A stretch of DNA of 64,000 nt from an uncultured Tolumonas sp. (GTDB lineage: Bacteria > Pseudomonadota > Gammaproteobacteria > Enterobacterales > Aeromonadaceae): assembly GCF_963678185.1 (NCBI RefSeq), contig NZ_OY782757.1:3314001-3378000 (forward strand). The letters run 5' to 3'. The notes below the pieces were generated by a model. It ran no database searches, was not told where the DNA came from, and saw nothing but the letters and a program-made list of their open reading frames with translations. The position numbers were made by a program, and so were the translations under genes. This document shows, piece by piece, positions 26,762-36,897 of the stretch. How positions within the stretch are numbered: the stretch's first letter is position 1; each line of letters starts with the position of its first letter.

Positions 26762-26906
26762 CACTACCTCAAAGAGTTCGCCATGCTGGGATGGCCAAAA
26801 TATGTTGCGGTGGATCATAACAATATCCATCTGCAGTGACGAGCCTGCAGCGATGCGGGATGGCCGCTTTTCCCCTACAATAGCGGGCTAATTTTCAGGA
26901 GTCGTC

Positions 26907-27833
26907 ATGCAAATACATTTTTTGGTCAATACCTTCGGTCAGGATCTCCTTCAGCGTTATGGCGAGAAGATCCATAAACTGACGTTGCATGGCGCGTTTA
27001 CCTGCCCGAATCGCGATGGCACGCTGGGTAAAGGCGGCTGCACTTTTTGCAATGTTGCCTCGTTTGCTGACGAAACCACGCAGCAACTCTCGATCAGTGA
27101 ACAACTTTCCATGCGTAAAGGGGAAATTGCTCGTGCCCAGCGTTATCTGGCTTATTTTCAAGCTTATACCAGCACTTATGCCGAAGTGGCTTACCTGAAA
27201 AAAATGTATGAAGAAGCGCTGCAGGTCGCAGATATGGTCGGGCTGTGTGTGGGGACTCGCCCAGATTGTGTGCCCGATGCGGTGCTTGATCTGCTCAGTA
27301 GCTATCAGCAACAAGGCTTAGAGATCTGGCTGGAATTGGGCTTACAGAGTGCGCATGCGGATACGTTAAAACGCATCAACCGAGGGCACGACTATCAAGC
27401 CTATGTCGATGCGGTGGAACGCGCGCGGGCGCGAAATCTGAAAATCTGCACTCATCTCATTATTGGTTTGCCGGGTGAAGGGCAGGCTGAGTGCCTAGAT
27501 ACGCTGCAACAAGTGGTGGCGACCGGCACTGACGGTATCAAATTACATCCGCTGCATATTGTAGAAGGCAGCACCATGGCGAAAGCGTGGCGTGCTGGTC
27601 GTCTGAATGCGTTAACGCAAACGGAGTATGTGGAAATTGCGGCCGAGATGATCCGGCATACGCCAGCGGAAGTGGTGTTCCATCGTGTTACCGCATCCGC
27701 CCGTCGACCTACCTTGTTGGCCCCCGATTGGTGCGAGGGGCGCTGGAGTGTGATGATTGAGATGGATCGCTATCTGAAACAACACGGCGGACAGGGCAGT
27801 GCGCTGGGCCGCGCCTTTCAATTTCCAAGCTAG
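26907..27833 (+). CDS. yhcC: YhcC-type radical SAM protein
   Basis: A 308-residue radical SAM protein of the TIGR01212/YhcC group. Function is unknown, though Elp3-like resemblance has been noted for the family. The cluster motif is expanded: C-x11-C-x2-C (CPNRDGTLGKGGCTFC). GLCVGTRPDCV, LGLQSAHADTLKRINRGHD and IIGLPGEG follow as in the family. AGGAG lies 5 nt before ATG 26907. It is divergent from mtnN and immediately upstream of arcB, which is the E. coli arrangement. Confidence 0.9.
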   Translation: MQIHFLVNTFGQDLLQRYGEKIHKLTLHGAFTCPNRDGTLGKGGCTFCNVASFADETTQQLSISEQLSMRKGEIARAQRYLAYFQAYTSTYAEVAYLKKMYEEALQVADMVGLCVGTRPDCVPDAVLDLLSSYQQQGLEIWLELGLQSAHADTLKRINRGHDYQAYVDAVERARARNLKICTHLIIGLPGEGQAECLDTLQQVVATGTDGIKLHPLHIVEGSTMAKAWRAGRLNALTQTEYVEIAAEMIRHTPAEVVFHRVTASARRPTLLAPDWCEGRWSVMIEMDRYLKQHGGQGSALGRAFQFPS

Positions 27834-27906
27834 GAAGCGCGTGCATTACCCGCTATGCTGATCTGGCTTAGTTTTTTCGCCATGGGCATAGGAATGGGAT
27901 AGCGCA

Positions 27907-30255
27907 ATGCGACAAATCAAAACATGGGTGCAGCTTTACGTCGACTGGATCACCCGCATCGGCATCATTCGATTCAGTCTGTTGTTAGCATTCTGCATTA
28001 TTTCTATTGCAGTCGTGATCCAAGGCACCATCACGTTATTACTACGTGGCGTGGTCGATGTGGTCGATCTGGTACGCTCGGTCTTCTTTGGTCTGTTAGT
28101 CACGCCGTGGGCCGCGTATTTCCTGACCGCCGTTATCGATGAGCTGGAAGACTCTCGTCGCCGCTTGACCGATATGGTGCACAAACTACAGGTCATGCGT
28201 GAACGCGATCAGGCTTTGAACCAGCGTCTACACAGTAATATCAGCCAGTTAAATAGCCAGATTGAAGAGACCCGCCGTGCCGAAGCCGCACGCTTGCGGG
28301 TATTAAGCGAACTGGAAGCCGAAGCGATCCAGCGTGAAAAAGCCCAGAAAGAGCTGGAAGAACAAAGTGCGTTGTTGCGCTCATTTCTCGACAGTTCCCC
28401 CGATCTGGTGTTCTATCGCAACGAACGCGAAGAATTCCTCAGTTGTAATAAAGCACTGGAAACCCTGCTCGGGCGCAGCCGGAATGAGATCATTGGCCGC
28501 ACGCCGTATGGTGTTTACGAGCCGCAAATGGCGGAACAAATTATCAGCCATGATCGGGAAGTGTTTGAACAAAATCGTCCAATTACTTACGAATTATGGT
28601 TCCCGTATCCGGACGGTCGTCGCGCCTGTTTTGAAATGCGTCAGGTGCCATTTTTTGCCGCGCATGGTGAACGGCTCGGTCTGGTTGGCTTTGGCCGCGA
28701 CATTACCGAACACAAGCGTTATCAAGATGAGCTGGAAAAAGCCAGCCAAGATAAAACCACTTTTATCTCGACCATCAGTCATGAACTGCGCACCCCATTA
28801 AACGGCGTGGTTGGCTTAAGCCATATTTTGCTCGATACCCCGCTGAATGATTTACAGCGCCAATATCTAAACACCATTCATCTTAGTGCTGTCACTTTAG
28901 GGAATATCTTCAACGACATTATCGATCTCGACAAAATTGAACGCCGCCGGCTAAAAATTGCCAACAGCAAAATCGACTTGCGTGTGTTACTGGCCGATCT
29001 ACAAACCTTAAGCAAACTGATGGTGGAAGCCAAAGGTCTCTATCTACATTTCGATATCGATGGTGATGTACCGCATTGGGTCATGGCTGATGGCACGCGC
29101 CTGCGCCAGATCTTGTGGAACGTGCTCAGTAATGCGGTCAAATTCACCGCGGAAGGTGGTATCACTTTCGGGGTGCAGGTTTCCCCGACGGAAGATAACA
29201 AAATACATCTGCGGTTTGATATCGAAGACACCGGTATCGGTATTCCGGAGCACGAACAGCAAAATATTTTCGCGATGTATTATCAGGTTCCGGGCACAAA
29301 ACGCGCAGTGGGTACCGGTATCGGGCTGGCCATTACGCAGCAGTTAGTCGAGGCGATGGATGGCACGATTCAGGTGGATAGCGAACTAGGTGATGGTTCC
29401 TGTTTCACCATTGAATTGGACGTTGCCGTTATTGATGACAGTGTGGATGAAACCGAGGTGACACAAGCCCCGGTGATTGCTGACTTGCGTATTTTGCTGG
29501 TGGAAGACATTGCCCTGAACGTCACTGTGGCCACGGCGATGCTGAACAAACTCGGTCATCAGGTCGATGCCGCGATGACCGGGACGGAAGCGTTAGAAAA
29601 ATTCCAACCGGGTCGTTACGATCTGGTGTTGCTCGATATTCAATTGCCGGATATGACCGGTTTTGATGTCGCGGATGAATTGCGCCGTCGTTACCCCGAA
29701 CAGTTACCGCCATTGGTTGCCTTAACGGCGAACCTCATTAATAACCAGCAGCAATATCAGCAACACGGCATGCAATCGGTGATTGGGAAACCACTGTCGT
29801 TGGATAATTTACGCAAAACCTTGAGCGAGCTTTTTATCGTGTGTTCTTTGCCCGTAGAGCCAGTGCTGACTGAGTCGCAGGAAAAACATTTGCTGGATAT
29901 TAATTTCCTGCAGGATTTCACCAGTGTGGTTGGTTGTGATGTGATGGCTTCAGCAATCGATTTATTTGAACAGTCGATGCCGGAATATCTTGATATTCTG
30001 AACAGTGCACTGACGGCGCGTGACAAACAAGGCACAGTAGAAGAAGCACATAAAATCAAAAGTGCGGCGGGTGCGATTGGTCTAAAACGGATCTATCAGC
30101 TGGCCCAACAAGCTCAATCGCCCGATCTGCCGGCCTGGCAGGAGAATATCCACGATTGGGTGGAAAGTATCAGCGCGGAATATCAGGGTGATTTGGAACG
30201 GCTGCGTCACTGGCTGCAGCTGCAACGTTCTCCGGTACAGGAACATCAGGAATAA
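27907..30255 (+). CDS. arcB: Aerobic respiration control hybrid sensor kinase ArcB
   Basis: A 782-residue membrane tripartite kinase that senses quinone redox state and phosphorylates ArcA under low oxygen. Two TM helices span about 21-78, then come a coiled linker, a PAS domain (about 155-268), an H-box SHELRTPLNG with His292, and the N/G boxes (DTGIGIPEHE, GTGIGLAI). The receiver domain has Asp577 (LLDIQLPDMTGF) and the HPt domain has His715 (EEAHKIKSAAG). The two redox cysteines of E. coli ArcB are conserved at identical numbers (C180, C241). It follows yhcC as in E. coli and precedes dgt. Confidence 0.96.
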   Translation: MRQIKTWVQLYVDWITRIGIIRFSLLLAFCIISIAVVIQGTITLLLRGVVDVVDLVRSVFFGLLVTPWAAYFLTAVIDELEDSRRRLTDMVHKLQVMRERDQALNQRLHSNISQLNSQIEETRRAEAARLRVLSELEAEAIQREKAQKELEEQSALLRSFLDSSPDLVFYRNEREEFLSCNKALETLLGRSRNEIIGRTPYGVYEPQMAEQIISHDREVFEQNRPITYELWFPYPDGRRACFEMRQVPFFAAHGERLGLVGFGRDITEHKRYQDELEKASQDKTTFISTISHELRTPLNGVVGLSHILLDTPLNDLQRQYLNTIHLSAVTLGNIFNDIIDLDKIERRRLKIANSKIDLRVLLADLQTLSKLMVEAKGLYLHFDIDGDVPHWVMADGTRLRQILWNVLSNAVKFTAEGGITFGVQVSPTEDNKIHLRFDIEDTGIGIPEHEQQNIFAMYYQVPGTKRAVGTGIGLAITQQLVEAMDGTIQVDSELGDGSCFTIELDVAVIDDSVDETEVTQAPVIADLRILLVEDIALNVTVATAMLNKLGHQVDAAMTGTEALEKFQPGRYDLVLLDIQLPDMTGFDVADELRRRYPEQLPPLVALTANLINNQQQYQQHGMQSVIGKPLSLDNLRKTLSELFIVCSLPVEPVLTESQEKHLLDINFLQDFTSVVGCDVMASAIDLFEQSMPEYLDILNSALTARDKQGTVEEAHKIKSAAGAIGLKRIYQLAQQAQSPDLPAWQENIHDWVESISAEYQGDLERLRHWLQLQRSPVQEHQE

Positions 30256-30279
30256 CCGCCAATATGAAGGAAACGGTTT

Positions 30280-31647
30280 ATGCTGCATTATCCGAACTTG
30301 CTCCAGCCTGAACGTTATTATCCGGTCGAACCACAATCTTTACTGGTGGCGACTGAGTTGGATCGGACCCGGATCGTGCAGAGTGCGCCCGTTCGGCGTT
30401 TGCAGCAAAAAACTCAAGTCTTTCCGCTCGATGTTAAAGCGTCGGTGCGTAGCCGGCTGACGCATTCATTAGAAGTGCAACAAGCGGGCCGACAGATCAT
30501 TTTTGCCATCCGCCAAATGCATCGTACCGATTGGATGGAACAGGCGGTCACTAATCTGATTGAGATGTCTTGTTTATTGCACGATGTCGGCAATCCGCCG
30601 TTTGGTCATTTTGGTGAAGCGGTATTGCGCGAATGGTTGCATGATGAGCTGGATGGCCTCTTTGCCTCTGCGATATCCGCGCCCGCCAGCGAACAATGGC
30701 AAAAAGTGCTGGCGCCGGATCTGTGTAGTTTTGATGGAAATGCACAAAGTTTGCGTCTAGTGCATTCCCTGCAACGACTCAATCTGACCTTAAGTCAGCT
30801 GGCTTGCATCATTAAATACCCGCGCGTGATCGATGAATTTGTGACGGCGACTGAAGGTAAGATCGGTGTGTTCATCAGTGAGCGGCAACTGATTGAACGC
30901 ATCCGTGATGTACTGCAACTACCTGCTGGTGTTCGCCATCCGCTGGTTTTCATCATGGAAGCCGCCGATGACATTTCTTATAGCATTGCCGATGTTGATG
31001 ATGCTGTTGATCGTCATTTACTGACCTTAGATGCCGTCATTAAATTTCTGACCGAGCAAGTTGATGATGAAACCCGCCACTATTTAAAACCGTTGCTCGA
31101 TGAAGCGTTACAAGATGAACAGGGTTTTTTCCCGCATTTTCGTTATCTGCTGACCAACGATTGGGTACAGTTGGCGGCTGAGTCTTATCTTCTGCATAAA
31201 AAAGATATATTGGCTGGCCATTTTGTCGGACATTTATTGGAATGCGATCATCCGGCAATTCATGTGCTAAATGCACTGAAACGTCTTGCGCGCCAATCCA
31301 TCTTTGGTCAACGGGAAGTGGAAAGTCTCGAATTGTCCGGTTATGCCGCTATGCGGGGTGTGTTGCTCACCTACAGTGAATTGCTGACATTACCAGCACC
31401 AATATTCCGTCAACTGTTAAGCGGGGAAGGACATCACCGTTATCAGCATGCATTGCGGCTTTGCCATCGACTTTCTCGTCGGCATGTGCTGGCTTACCAA
31501 AAAGCTACCGATACGCCTGATCCCTTTTTTCAACGACCAGCCGAACAGGAATGGTATTACCGGGTACGTTTGTTACTCGATTTTATCAGCGGCATGACTG
31601 ACACCTATGTGCTGGAGGAGTATCGGTTATTAAATGGTTGGGTTTAA
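30280..31647 (+). CDS. dgt: Deoxyguanosine triphosphate triphosphohydrolase
   Basis: A 455-residue HD-domain dNTPase that releases tripolyphosphate from dGTP. RRLQQKTQVFPLD, RSRLTHSLEVQQAGR (His62) and CLLHDVGNPPFGHFGEA (His101-Asp102) supply the metal site. EAADDISYSIADVDDAVD gives the last Asp, and FISGMTDTYVLEEYRLL closes the enzyme as in E. coli Dgt. It is about 50 residues shorter than E. coli Dgt (505), with a trimmed N-terminus and middle. AAGGAA lies upstream of ATG 30280. It sits 24 nt after arcB and is probably cotranscribed, which differs from E. coli. Confidence 0.92.
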   Translation: MLHYPNLLQPERYYPVEPQSLLVATELDRTRIVQSAPVRRLQQKTQVFPLDVKASVRSRLTHSLEVQQAGRQIIFAIRQMHRTDWMEQAVTNLIEMSCLLHDVGNPPFGHFGEAVLREWLHDELDGLFASAISAPASEQWQKVLAPDLCSFDGNAQSLRLVHSLQRLNLTLSQLACIIKYPRVIDEFVTATEGKIGVFISERQLIERIRDVLQLPAGVRHPLVFIMEAADDISYSIADVDDAVDRHLLTLDAVIKFLTEQVDDETRHYLKPLLDEALQDEQGFFPHFRYLLTNDWVQLAAESYLLHKKDILAGHFVGHLLECDHPAIHVLNALKRLARQSIFGQREVESLELSGYAAMRGVLLTYSELLTLPAPIFRQLLSGEGHHRYQHALRLCHRLSRRHVLAYQKATDTPDPFFQRPAEQEWYYRVRLLLDFISGMTDTYVLEEYRLLNGWV

Positions 31648-31649
31648 AC

Positions 31650-31678
31650 TACAGCACTGATTTTTAACCAGTGCTGTA
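31650..31678. terminator. Convergent hairpin between dgt and rfaH
   Basis: Ten-pair perfect stem TACAGCACTG (31650-31659) with CAGTGCTGTA (31669-31678). It lacks a T run on either side, so termination efficiency is uncertain. Confidence 0.5.
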
Positions 31679-31692
31679 TGAAAGCAGGATAT

Positions 31693-32199
31693 CTAGCTGG
31701 CCATGCAGCGGTAGCTTTTGTTATCAAAGCTGTCACTAATATCCTGATTCAGAAACGACAACAACAAAATGGCACGTAGTTCACCATCCGGTTCCTGATA
31801 AATGGCTTGTAGGCCTTTGAAAGGACCTTCCTCGATGAGCACTTGCTGACCATGTTTTGGCAACCGACTCACCACATCGCGTAATTCGTCGCTGTCTTCA
31901 TTACTCATCAGCTGATAGATCAATTCTTTTGGCACTTTGCTCCACTTTTCACCATGCCCGATCACGCGGCTAATGCCGCGCGTTGAGCGAATTTTCATCG
32001 GTGAAAACTCTTCAATATCGACATGGATAAACAGATAACGCGGGAACATTGGCTCTGTTTTCTCGATCATCTTACCGCGTAAAATTTTACGCGTGAGCAC
32101 CAGCGGGTAATAACTGTCAATACCCTGATTTTGCAGATGTAATTTGGCCCGTTCTTCTTCTTTAGGATGACAGTAGGCCAGATACCAGTACTTCTTCAT
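31693..32199 (-). CDS. rfaH: Transcription antitermination protein RfaH
   Basis: A 168-residue NusG paralogue that binds RNA polymerase at ops sites and couples transcription to translation for long surface-polysaccharide and LPS operons. The N-terminal NGN domain begins WYLAYCHPKEEERAKLHL, with PMFPRYLFIHVD and RGISRVIGHGEKW typical of RfaH rather than NusG. The C-terminal KOW region is GQQVLIEEGPFKGLQAIYQ, continuing to EPDGELRAILLLSFL. The gene stands between convergent dgt and upstream arcA, from which it is separated by the terminator at 32313-32340. Confidence 0.94.
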   Translation of the reverse strand: MKKYWYLAYCHPKEEERAKLHLQNQGIDSYYPLVLTRKILRGKMIEKTEPMFPRYLFIHVDIEEFSPMKIRSTRGISRVIGHGEKWSKVPKELIYQLMSNEDSDELRDVVSRLPKHGQQVLIEEGPFKGLQAIYQEPDGELRAILLLSFLNQDISDSFDNKSYRCMAS

Positions 32200-32312
32200 T
32201 CTGGCTCCTATTTATTATTTTGCTCTTTGTATGTAAACCACGATACAGGGCAATCAGCTCTGAAACTGATGGTTGTGTCCCGTAATCTTTGTCAATTTAT
32301 CGTGCAGAAAAC

Positions 32313-32340
32313 AAAAAGGCCAACACAGGTTGGCCTTTTT
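32313..32340 (-). terminator. Terminator after arcA
   Basis: Eleven-pair stem AAAAAGGCCAA (32313-32323) with TTGGCCTTTTT (32330-32340) around a 6-nt loop. The A tract gives a U run on the minus strand. Confidence 0.85.
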
Positions 32341-32364
32341 ATCGGTTCGCTTAACAAAAACTAA

Positions 32365-33096
32365 CTAAGCGTTCGTTTCTTGTTCTAATTCGGCACAGAA
32401 ACGATAGCCTTCACCGTGAATGGTGGTGATCAGTTCCGGTGTGTCTGGGTAATCTTCAAAATGTTTACGGATCCGGCGAATCGTCACGTCCACAGTACGG
32501 TCATGTGGTTTCAGCTCGCGACCAGTCATTTTCAGCAACAGATCGGCACGAGTCTGGATTTGGCCCGGATTTTCACAAAAATGCAGCAACGCACGGAATT
32601 CAGAACGTGGCAAGCGATAAGCCACGGCAGACGGATTGATCAATGAACGGCTGTTGATATCCAGCGTCCAGCCATTGAAGCGATATGCTGATACATTGCC
32701 TGCAATTGGCTCTTCAACCGGATCACCGCGGCGGGTACGCCCCAGTAGGTTACGAGCACGGATCGTCAGTTCGCGCGGATTAAATGGTTTGGTCAGGTAG
32801 TCATCCGCACCAATTTCCAGCCCTAAGATACGATCGACATCGTTATCGCGGCCCGTCAGGAAAATCAGGCCCATTTCGCCTTTTTCGCGAATTTCACGCG
32901 CCAACAGTAAACCATTTTTTCCAGGCAAATTGATATCCATGATCACCAGGTCAACTCGCTGATTCGCTAATGTATGGTGCATTTCGTCACCATTATTGGC
33001 TTCCAGAACATGATAGCCTTCCGCTTCAAAGATACTTTTCAGCGTATTTCGTGTGACGAGTTCATCCTCAACAATCAATATCTGTGGTATTTGCAT
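32365..33096 (-). CDS. arcA: Aerobic respiration control response regulator ArcA
   Basis: A 243-residue OmpR-family regulator, partner of ArcB, repressing aerobic metabolism genes under microaerobic conditions. The receiver runs from [20 protein letters not shown] to the phospho-acceptor Asp54 in [12 protein letters not shown] and the Lys of [13 protein letters not shown]. The winged helix has [30 protein letters not shown] and [10 protein letters not shown]. The frame opens at 33189, but ATG 33096 is the family start. It is transcribed away from the thr operon, and its promoter must lie in 33097-33260. arcB is only 2 kb away in this genome. Confidence 0.96.
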   Translation of the reverse strand: MQIPQILIVEDELVTRNTLKSIFEAEGYHVLEANNGDEMHHTLANQRVDLVIMDINLPGKNGLLLAREIREKGEMGLIFLTGRDNDVDRILGLEIGADDYLTKPFNPRELTIRARNLLGRTRRGDPVEEPIAGNVSAYRFNGWTLDINSRSLINPSAVAYRLPRSEFRALLHFCENPGQIQTRADLLLKMTGRELKPHDRTVDVTIRRIRKHFEDYPDTPELITTIHGEGYRFCAELEQETNA

Positions 33097-33268
33097 GGAA
33101 ATTCTCTGCGTTAAATGAAATTGTGTTAATTTTAACATATTCGCTGCATTCATATGACAGTAGATCTGTTTTTTCAATGTTATTAACAATACCTGCCAGC
33201 CTGGCTCACAGACTGCGTTTGTTAACCGCCATGAATGGCCCGAAATCGCGAATTGTTACAAAATTTTG

Positions 33269-33298
33269 TTGACAGAAATGTACCTGATCCGGTATTGG
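33269..33298 (+). promoter_or_regulatory. Promoter of the thr operon
   Basis: Perfect TTGACA (33269-33274), an 18-nt spacer and TATTGG (33293-33298). Transcription would start near 33305, just ahead of the leader peptide. Confidence 0.6.
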
Positions 33299-33326
33299 TA
33301 TGTCACTATTTATGCGAAGTCTAATT

Positions 33327-33401
33327 ATGCTATCTACTATTGCTACCCGCACAATTATTACCATTACCGGCACCACAATTGGTGGTACTGGCGCGGGCTG
33401 A
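33327..33401 (+). CDS. thrL: thr operon leader peptide
   Basis: A 24-codon ORF, too short for routine gene calls, with 8 Thr and 5 Ile. It runs through TIITITGTT and ends GGTGAG, recalling the GNGAG end of E. coli ThrL. An in-frame ATG at 33312 could extend it by five residues, and neither start has a strong ribosome site. It is followed 26 nt later by the attenuator stem. Ribosome stalling at Thr or Ile codons would favour an antiterminator and so link thrABC expression to charged tRNA-Thr and tRNA-Ile. Confidence 0.85.
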   Translation: MLSTIATRTIITITGTTIGGTGAG

Positions 33402-33427
33402 TGCATAAATAACACAAACAATTATCG

Positions 33428-33459
33428 AAGCCCGTCCCCTAACCAGGTACGGGCTTTTT
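33428..33459 (+). terminator. thr attenuator
   Basis: Eight-pair stem AAGCCCGT (33428-33435) with ACGGGCTT (33449-33456), followed by T residues, between thrL and thrA. Its position and the Thr/Ile-rich leader make attenuation the natural reading. Confidence 0.85.
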
Positions 33460-33477
33460 CGTTACAGGGAGATGTAT

Positions 33478-35937
33478 ATGCGTGTACTTAAGTTTGGTGG
33501 TTCTTCACTGGCTGATGCGGAACGATTCCTCCGGGTTTCCGACATCGTTGTGAATAATCAGCAACAGGTTCAGGTGGCATTGGTGTTATCGGCACCAGCC
33601 AAGGTAACTAACCTGCTGGTGGCGCTGGTTGCTCAGACCAGCAAAGGTGAAGATGCCAGTGCAACACTCGCCGATATTGAAGGCATTTTCACGCGACTGA
33701 TCACCGGGCTGAAGACACGTTATGCCAATTTTGCTGACGAAGTGCTGATGCAACGTCTGCAGCAAGAGCTGGGTACTATCCGCAGTAAAATGCAGGGTAT
33801 TCAGTTATTGAACCAGTGTCCTGACAGTGTACAAGCACTGATCTTAAGCCGTGGTGAAGCATTATCTATCGCCTGCATGGAACAATTGCTGCTGGCGCGT
33901 GGTGAACAAGTGACCCTGATCAATCCGGTTGAAATGTTACTGGCGGAAGGTAGTTTCTTAGAGTCTCACGTTGATATCGATGTATCCCGTGCCCGTTTTG
34001 CCGAAAAACCAGTCAATGCAGGCCATATCTACCTGATGGCGGGTTTCACTGGCGGTAACGCGAAAGGCGAACTGGTACTGCTGGGGCGTAATGGTTCCGA
34101 CTATTCAGCCGCCGTGTTAGCCGCCTGTGTGAACGCTGATTGCTGTGAGATCTGGACCGATGTGGATGGTGTTTACAGCTGTGATCCTCGTCTGGTGCCA
34201 GATGCGGTATTGCTGAAGCGCATGTCCTATAAAGAAGCGATGGAGCTCTCTTACTTTGGTGCCAAAGTATTGCATCCTCGTACCATCGCCCCGATTGCCC
34301 GTTTCCACATTCCTTGTCTTATCAAAAACACCTTCAACCCACAGGGCGAAGGCACTTTAATCAGCGCTGATCACGGCGACGATCAATATCCGGTGAAAGG
34401 GATCTCCGATCTGTCTGGTATCTCAATGATCAACGTCAGCGGCCCGGGCATGAAAGGCATGGTCGGCATGGCTGGCCGCATGTTCACTGCGGTTTCCCGT
34501 GCTGGCGTATCCGTGGTGTTGATCACGCAAGCCTCTTCCGAATACAGCATTAGCTTCTGTATCCACACCTATGATGCCGAAAAAGCACTGAAAGTGCTGA
34601 ACCAAGAATTCGAGCTGGAATTACAAGCTAAGTTGCTGGAAGAGATCGAGATCCGTCATGACCTGGCGATCCTGTCACTGGTAGGGGATGGCATGCGGAC
34701 CATGAAAGGTATCGCTGCGCGTTTCTTTACCTCACTGGCGCAGGCTTCCATCAATATCGTGGCCATTTCGCAAGGTTCCAGCGAGCGTTCTATCTCCGCC
34801 GTAGTCGGCAACAAAAAAGTCACTGAAGCGATCAAAGCGTGTCACCAAAACCTGTTCGGCACTCAGCAATTCATCGACATCATTCTGGTTGGGCTGGGTG
34901 GTGTGGGTGGCGCGTTGCTACAACAGATCCGTCGTCAACAAGCTGTGCTGAGCAAACAGGGCATCGGTCTGCGTGTGGTTGGTCTGGCCAATTCCCGTAA
35001 AATGGTGTTGTCAAAAGACGGTCTGGATCTGGCTAACTGGCAAGCGGCGCTGGAAGTGGCGACCGATCGTTTCAATCTGCAGGCGATCAAACAACTGGTG
35101 GATGACAGCCATTTGATCAATCCGGTCATTGTTGATTGTACCTCTGACGAAACGATTTCTGGCCAGTATGCTGATTTCCTGGCTGCCGGTTTCCACGTCG
35201 TTACACCAAACAAAAAAGCCAACACCAGCTCTATTCAGTACTACCGCGAACTGCGTCGTACTGCTCAGGCTACGCGTCGTAAGTTCCTGTACGAAACCAA
35301 CGTCGGTGCTGGTCTGCCGGTTATCGAAAACCTGCAGAATCTGATCAAAGCTGGTGATAGACTACAGGCCTTTAACGGTATTCTGTCGGGTTCACTGTCG
35401 TTTATCTTCGGTAAACTGGATGAAGGCAGCAGCTTCTCGGAAGCCACTTTGACCGCCAAAGGCAATGGTTTCACTGAACCAGATCCGCGTGATGACTTAA
35501 GCGGTATGGACGTGGCGCGTAAGCTGTTAATTCTGGCGCGTGAATCAGGCATGCCTCTCGAACTGAGCGATGTGGTGGTGGAACAAGCTCTGCCACCAGG
35601 ATTTGATGCGTCTGGTTCTACCGATGAATTCATCCAGCGTCTGCCAGAAGCCGATGCCTGGTTCCGTGAGCGTGTTGCCGCTGCGAAAGCAGAAGGTAAA
35701 GTATTGCGTTACGTCGGCAGTATCGAAAATGGTCAGTGCAAAGTGGCTATTAAAGAAGTGGACGAAAACGATCCGTTATTCAAAGTGAAAGATGGTGAAA
35801 ACGCATTGGCGTTCTTCTCTACCTATTATCAACCGATCCCTTTGGTCTTGCGCGGTTACGGTGCGGGCACTGAAGTAACAGCGGCAGGGGTCTTTGCAGA
35901 TCTGCTGCGCACCCTGAACTGGAAGCAAGAGGTATAA
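33478..35937 (+). CDS. thrA: Bifunctional aspartokinase I / homoserine dehydrogenase I
   Basis: An 819-residue fusion catalysing the first and third steps from aspartate to threonine. The aspartokinase domain begins [13 protein letters not shown] and includes [27 protein letters not shown]. Two ACT units follow ([35 protein letters not shown]). Homoserine dehydrogenase starts near residue 465 with the NAD(P) motif [13 protein letters not shown] and has [27 protein letters not shown] and [23 protein letters not shown] 33478 has GGGAGA 5 nt upstream, while the in-frame ATG 33472 lies inside that site. It is followed by thrB after 3 nt. Confidence 0.97.
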   Translation: MRVLKFGGSSLADAERFLRVSDIVVNNQQQVQVALVLSAPAKVTNLLVALVAQTSKGEDASATLADIEGIFTRLITGLKTRYANFADEVLMQRLQQELGTIRSKMQGIQLLNQCPDSVQALILSRGEALSIACMEQLLLARGEQVTLINPVEMLLAEGSFLESHVDIDVSRARFAEKPVNAGHIYLMAGFTGGNAKGELVLLGRNGSDYSAAVLAACVNADCCEIWTDVDGVYSCDPRLVPDAVLLKRMSYKEAMELSYFGAKVLHPRTIAPIARFHIPCLIKNTFNPQGEGTLISADHGDDQYPVKGISDLSGISMINVSGPGMKGMVGMAGRMFTAVSRAGVSVVLITQASSEYSISFCIHTYDAEKALKVLNQEFELELQAKLLEEIEIRHDLAILSLVGDGMRTMKGIAARFFTSLAQASINIVAISQGSSERSISAVVGNKKVTEAIKACHQNLFGTQQFIDIILVGLGGVGGALLQQIRRQQAVLSKQGIGLRVVGLANSRKMVLSKDGLDLANWQAALEVATDRFNLQAIKQLVDDSHLINPVIVDCTSDETISGQYADFLAAGFHVVTPNKKANTSSIQYYRELRRTAQATRRKFLYETNVGAGLPVIENLQNLIKAGDRLQAFNGILSGSLSFIFGKLDEGSSFSEATLTAKGNGFTEPDPRDDLSGMDVARKLLILARESGMPLELSDVVVEQALPPGFDASGSTDEFIQRLPEADAWFRERVAAAKAEGKVLRYVGSIENGQCKVAIKEVDENDPLFKVKDGENALAFFSTYYQPIPLVLRGYGAGTEVTAAGVFADLLRTLNWKQEV

Positions 35938-35940
35938 TTC

Positions 35941-36897
35941 ATGACCGTAGTAGCATACGCTCCGGCCTCGATTGGTAATGTCAGTGTTGGTTTTGACGTA
36001 TTAGGTGCCGCACTGGCACCTATTGATGGTGCGCTGTTAGGCGATCGTGTTGAAGTTTCCGATCACGATGCGCCATTTGCGTTGAGCTGTCAGGGTCGTT
36101 TTTCGCATAAATTACCAGCAGAAGCAGAAAAAAACATCGTTTACGACTGCTATCTGGGTTATGCCGCCGCACTGAAAAAACGTGGCTTAAGCATTAAACC
36201 ACTGCGCATGGTGCTGGAAAAAAATCTGCCGATTGGCTCCGGTCTCGGTTCCAGTGCCTCCAGTATTGTTGCTGCACTGGCCGCATTAAATGCCTTCCAT
36301 GATTATGCGCTGGATCAGACCGAAGCTTTATTGCTGATGGGCGAGCTGGAAGGTCAAATTTCTGGTTCGATCCATTATGACAACGTTGCACCGTGTTATC
36401 TCGGCGGCCTGCAGTTGATGATCGAAGAGGAAGGTGTCATCAGCCAGTCTGTGCCGACGTTTGATAACTGGTATTGGGTCTCTTGTTATCCAGGGATCAG
36501 CATTTCTACTGCAGAAGCACGCGCTATTCTGCCGGCACAATACCGCCGTAGCGATTGTCTGACGTATGGTCGTCGTTTGGCTGCGTTCGTACATGCCAGC
36601 CATACCGGTCAGGAAAAATTGGCTTCAGCGATGCTGAAAGACGTTATCGCCGAGCCATACCGTCAGGCATTAATTCCTAAATTTAACAAAGTGCGCCAAC
36701 ATGCTGCCATGTCGGGTGCACTGGCGACCGGTATCTCCGGTTCTGGCCCAACAGTCTTTGTTGCGATGACTGATAAGCAACAGGCATTACGTATGAAAGA
36801 GTGGCTGGAAGCTAACTTCATCCAGAATGAAGATGGTTTCTGCCATGTCTGCAAGATTGATCGTCAGGGAACACAAATTACAGGACAAGGACTATGA
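35941..36897 (+). CDS. thrB: Homoserine kinase
   Basis: A 318-residue GHMP kinase phosphorylating homoserine. It opens with [20 protein letters not shown], has the ATP loop [21 protein letters not shown], and the C-terminal [18 protein letters not shown] segment. It lies 3 nt after thrA and overlaps thrC by 4 nt (ATGA), so expression of the three is coupled. Confidence 0.96.
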   Translation: MTVVAYAPASIGNVSVGFDVLGAALAPIDGALLGDRVEVSDHDAPFALSCQGRFSHKLPAEAEKNIVYDCYLGYAAALKKRGLSIKPLRMVLEKNLPIGSGLGSSASSIVAALAALNAFHDYALDQTEALLLMGELEGQISGSIHYDNVAPCYLGGLQLMIEEEGVISQSVPTFDNWYWVSCYPGISISTAEARAILPAQYRRSDCLTYGRRLAAFVHASHTGQEKLASAMLKDVIAEPYRQALIPKFNKVRQHAAMSGALATGISGSGPTVFVAMTDKQQALRMKEWLEANFIQNEDGFCHVCKIDRQGTQITGQGL

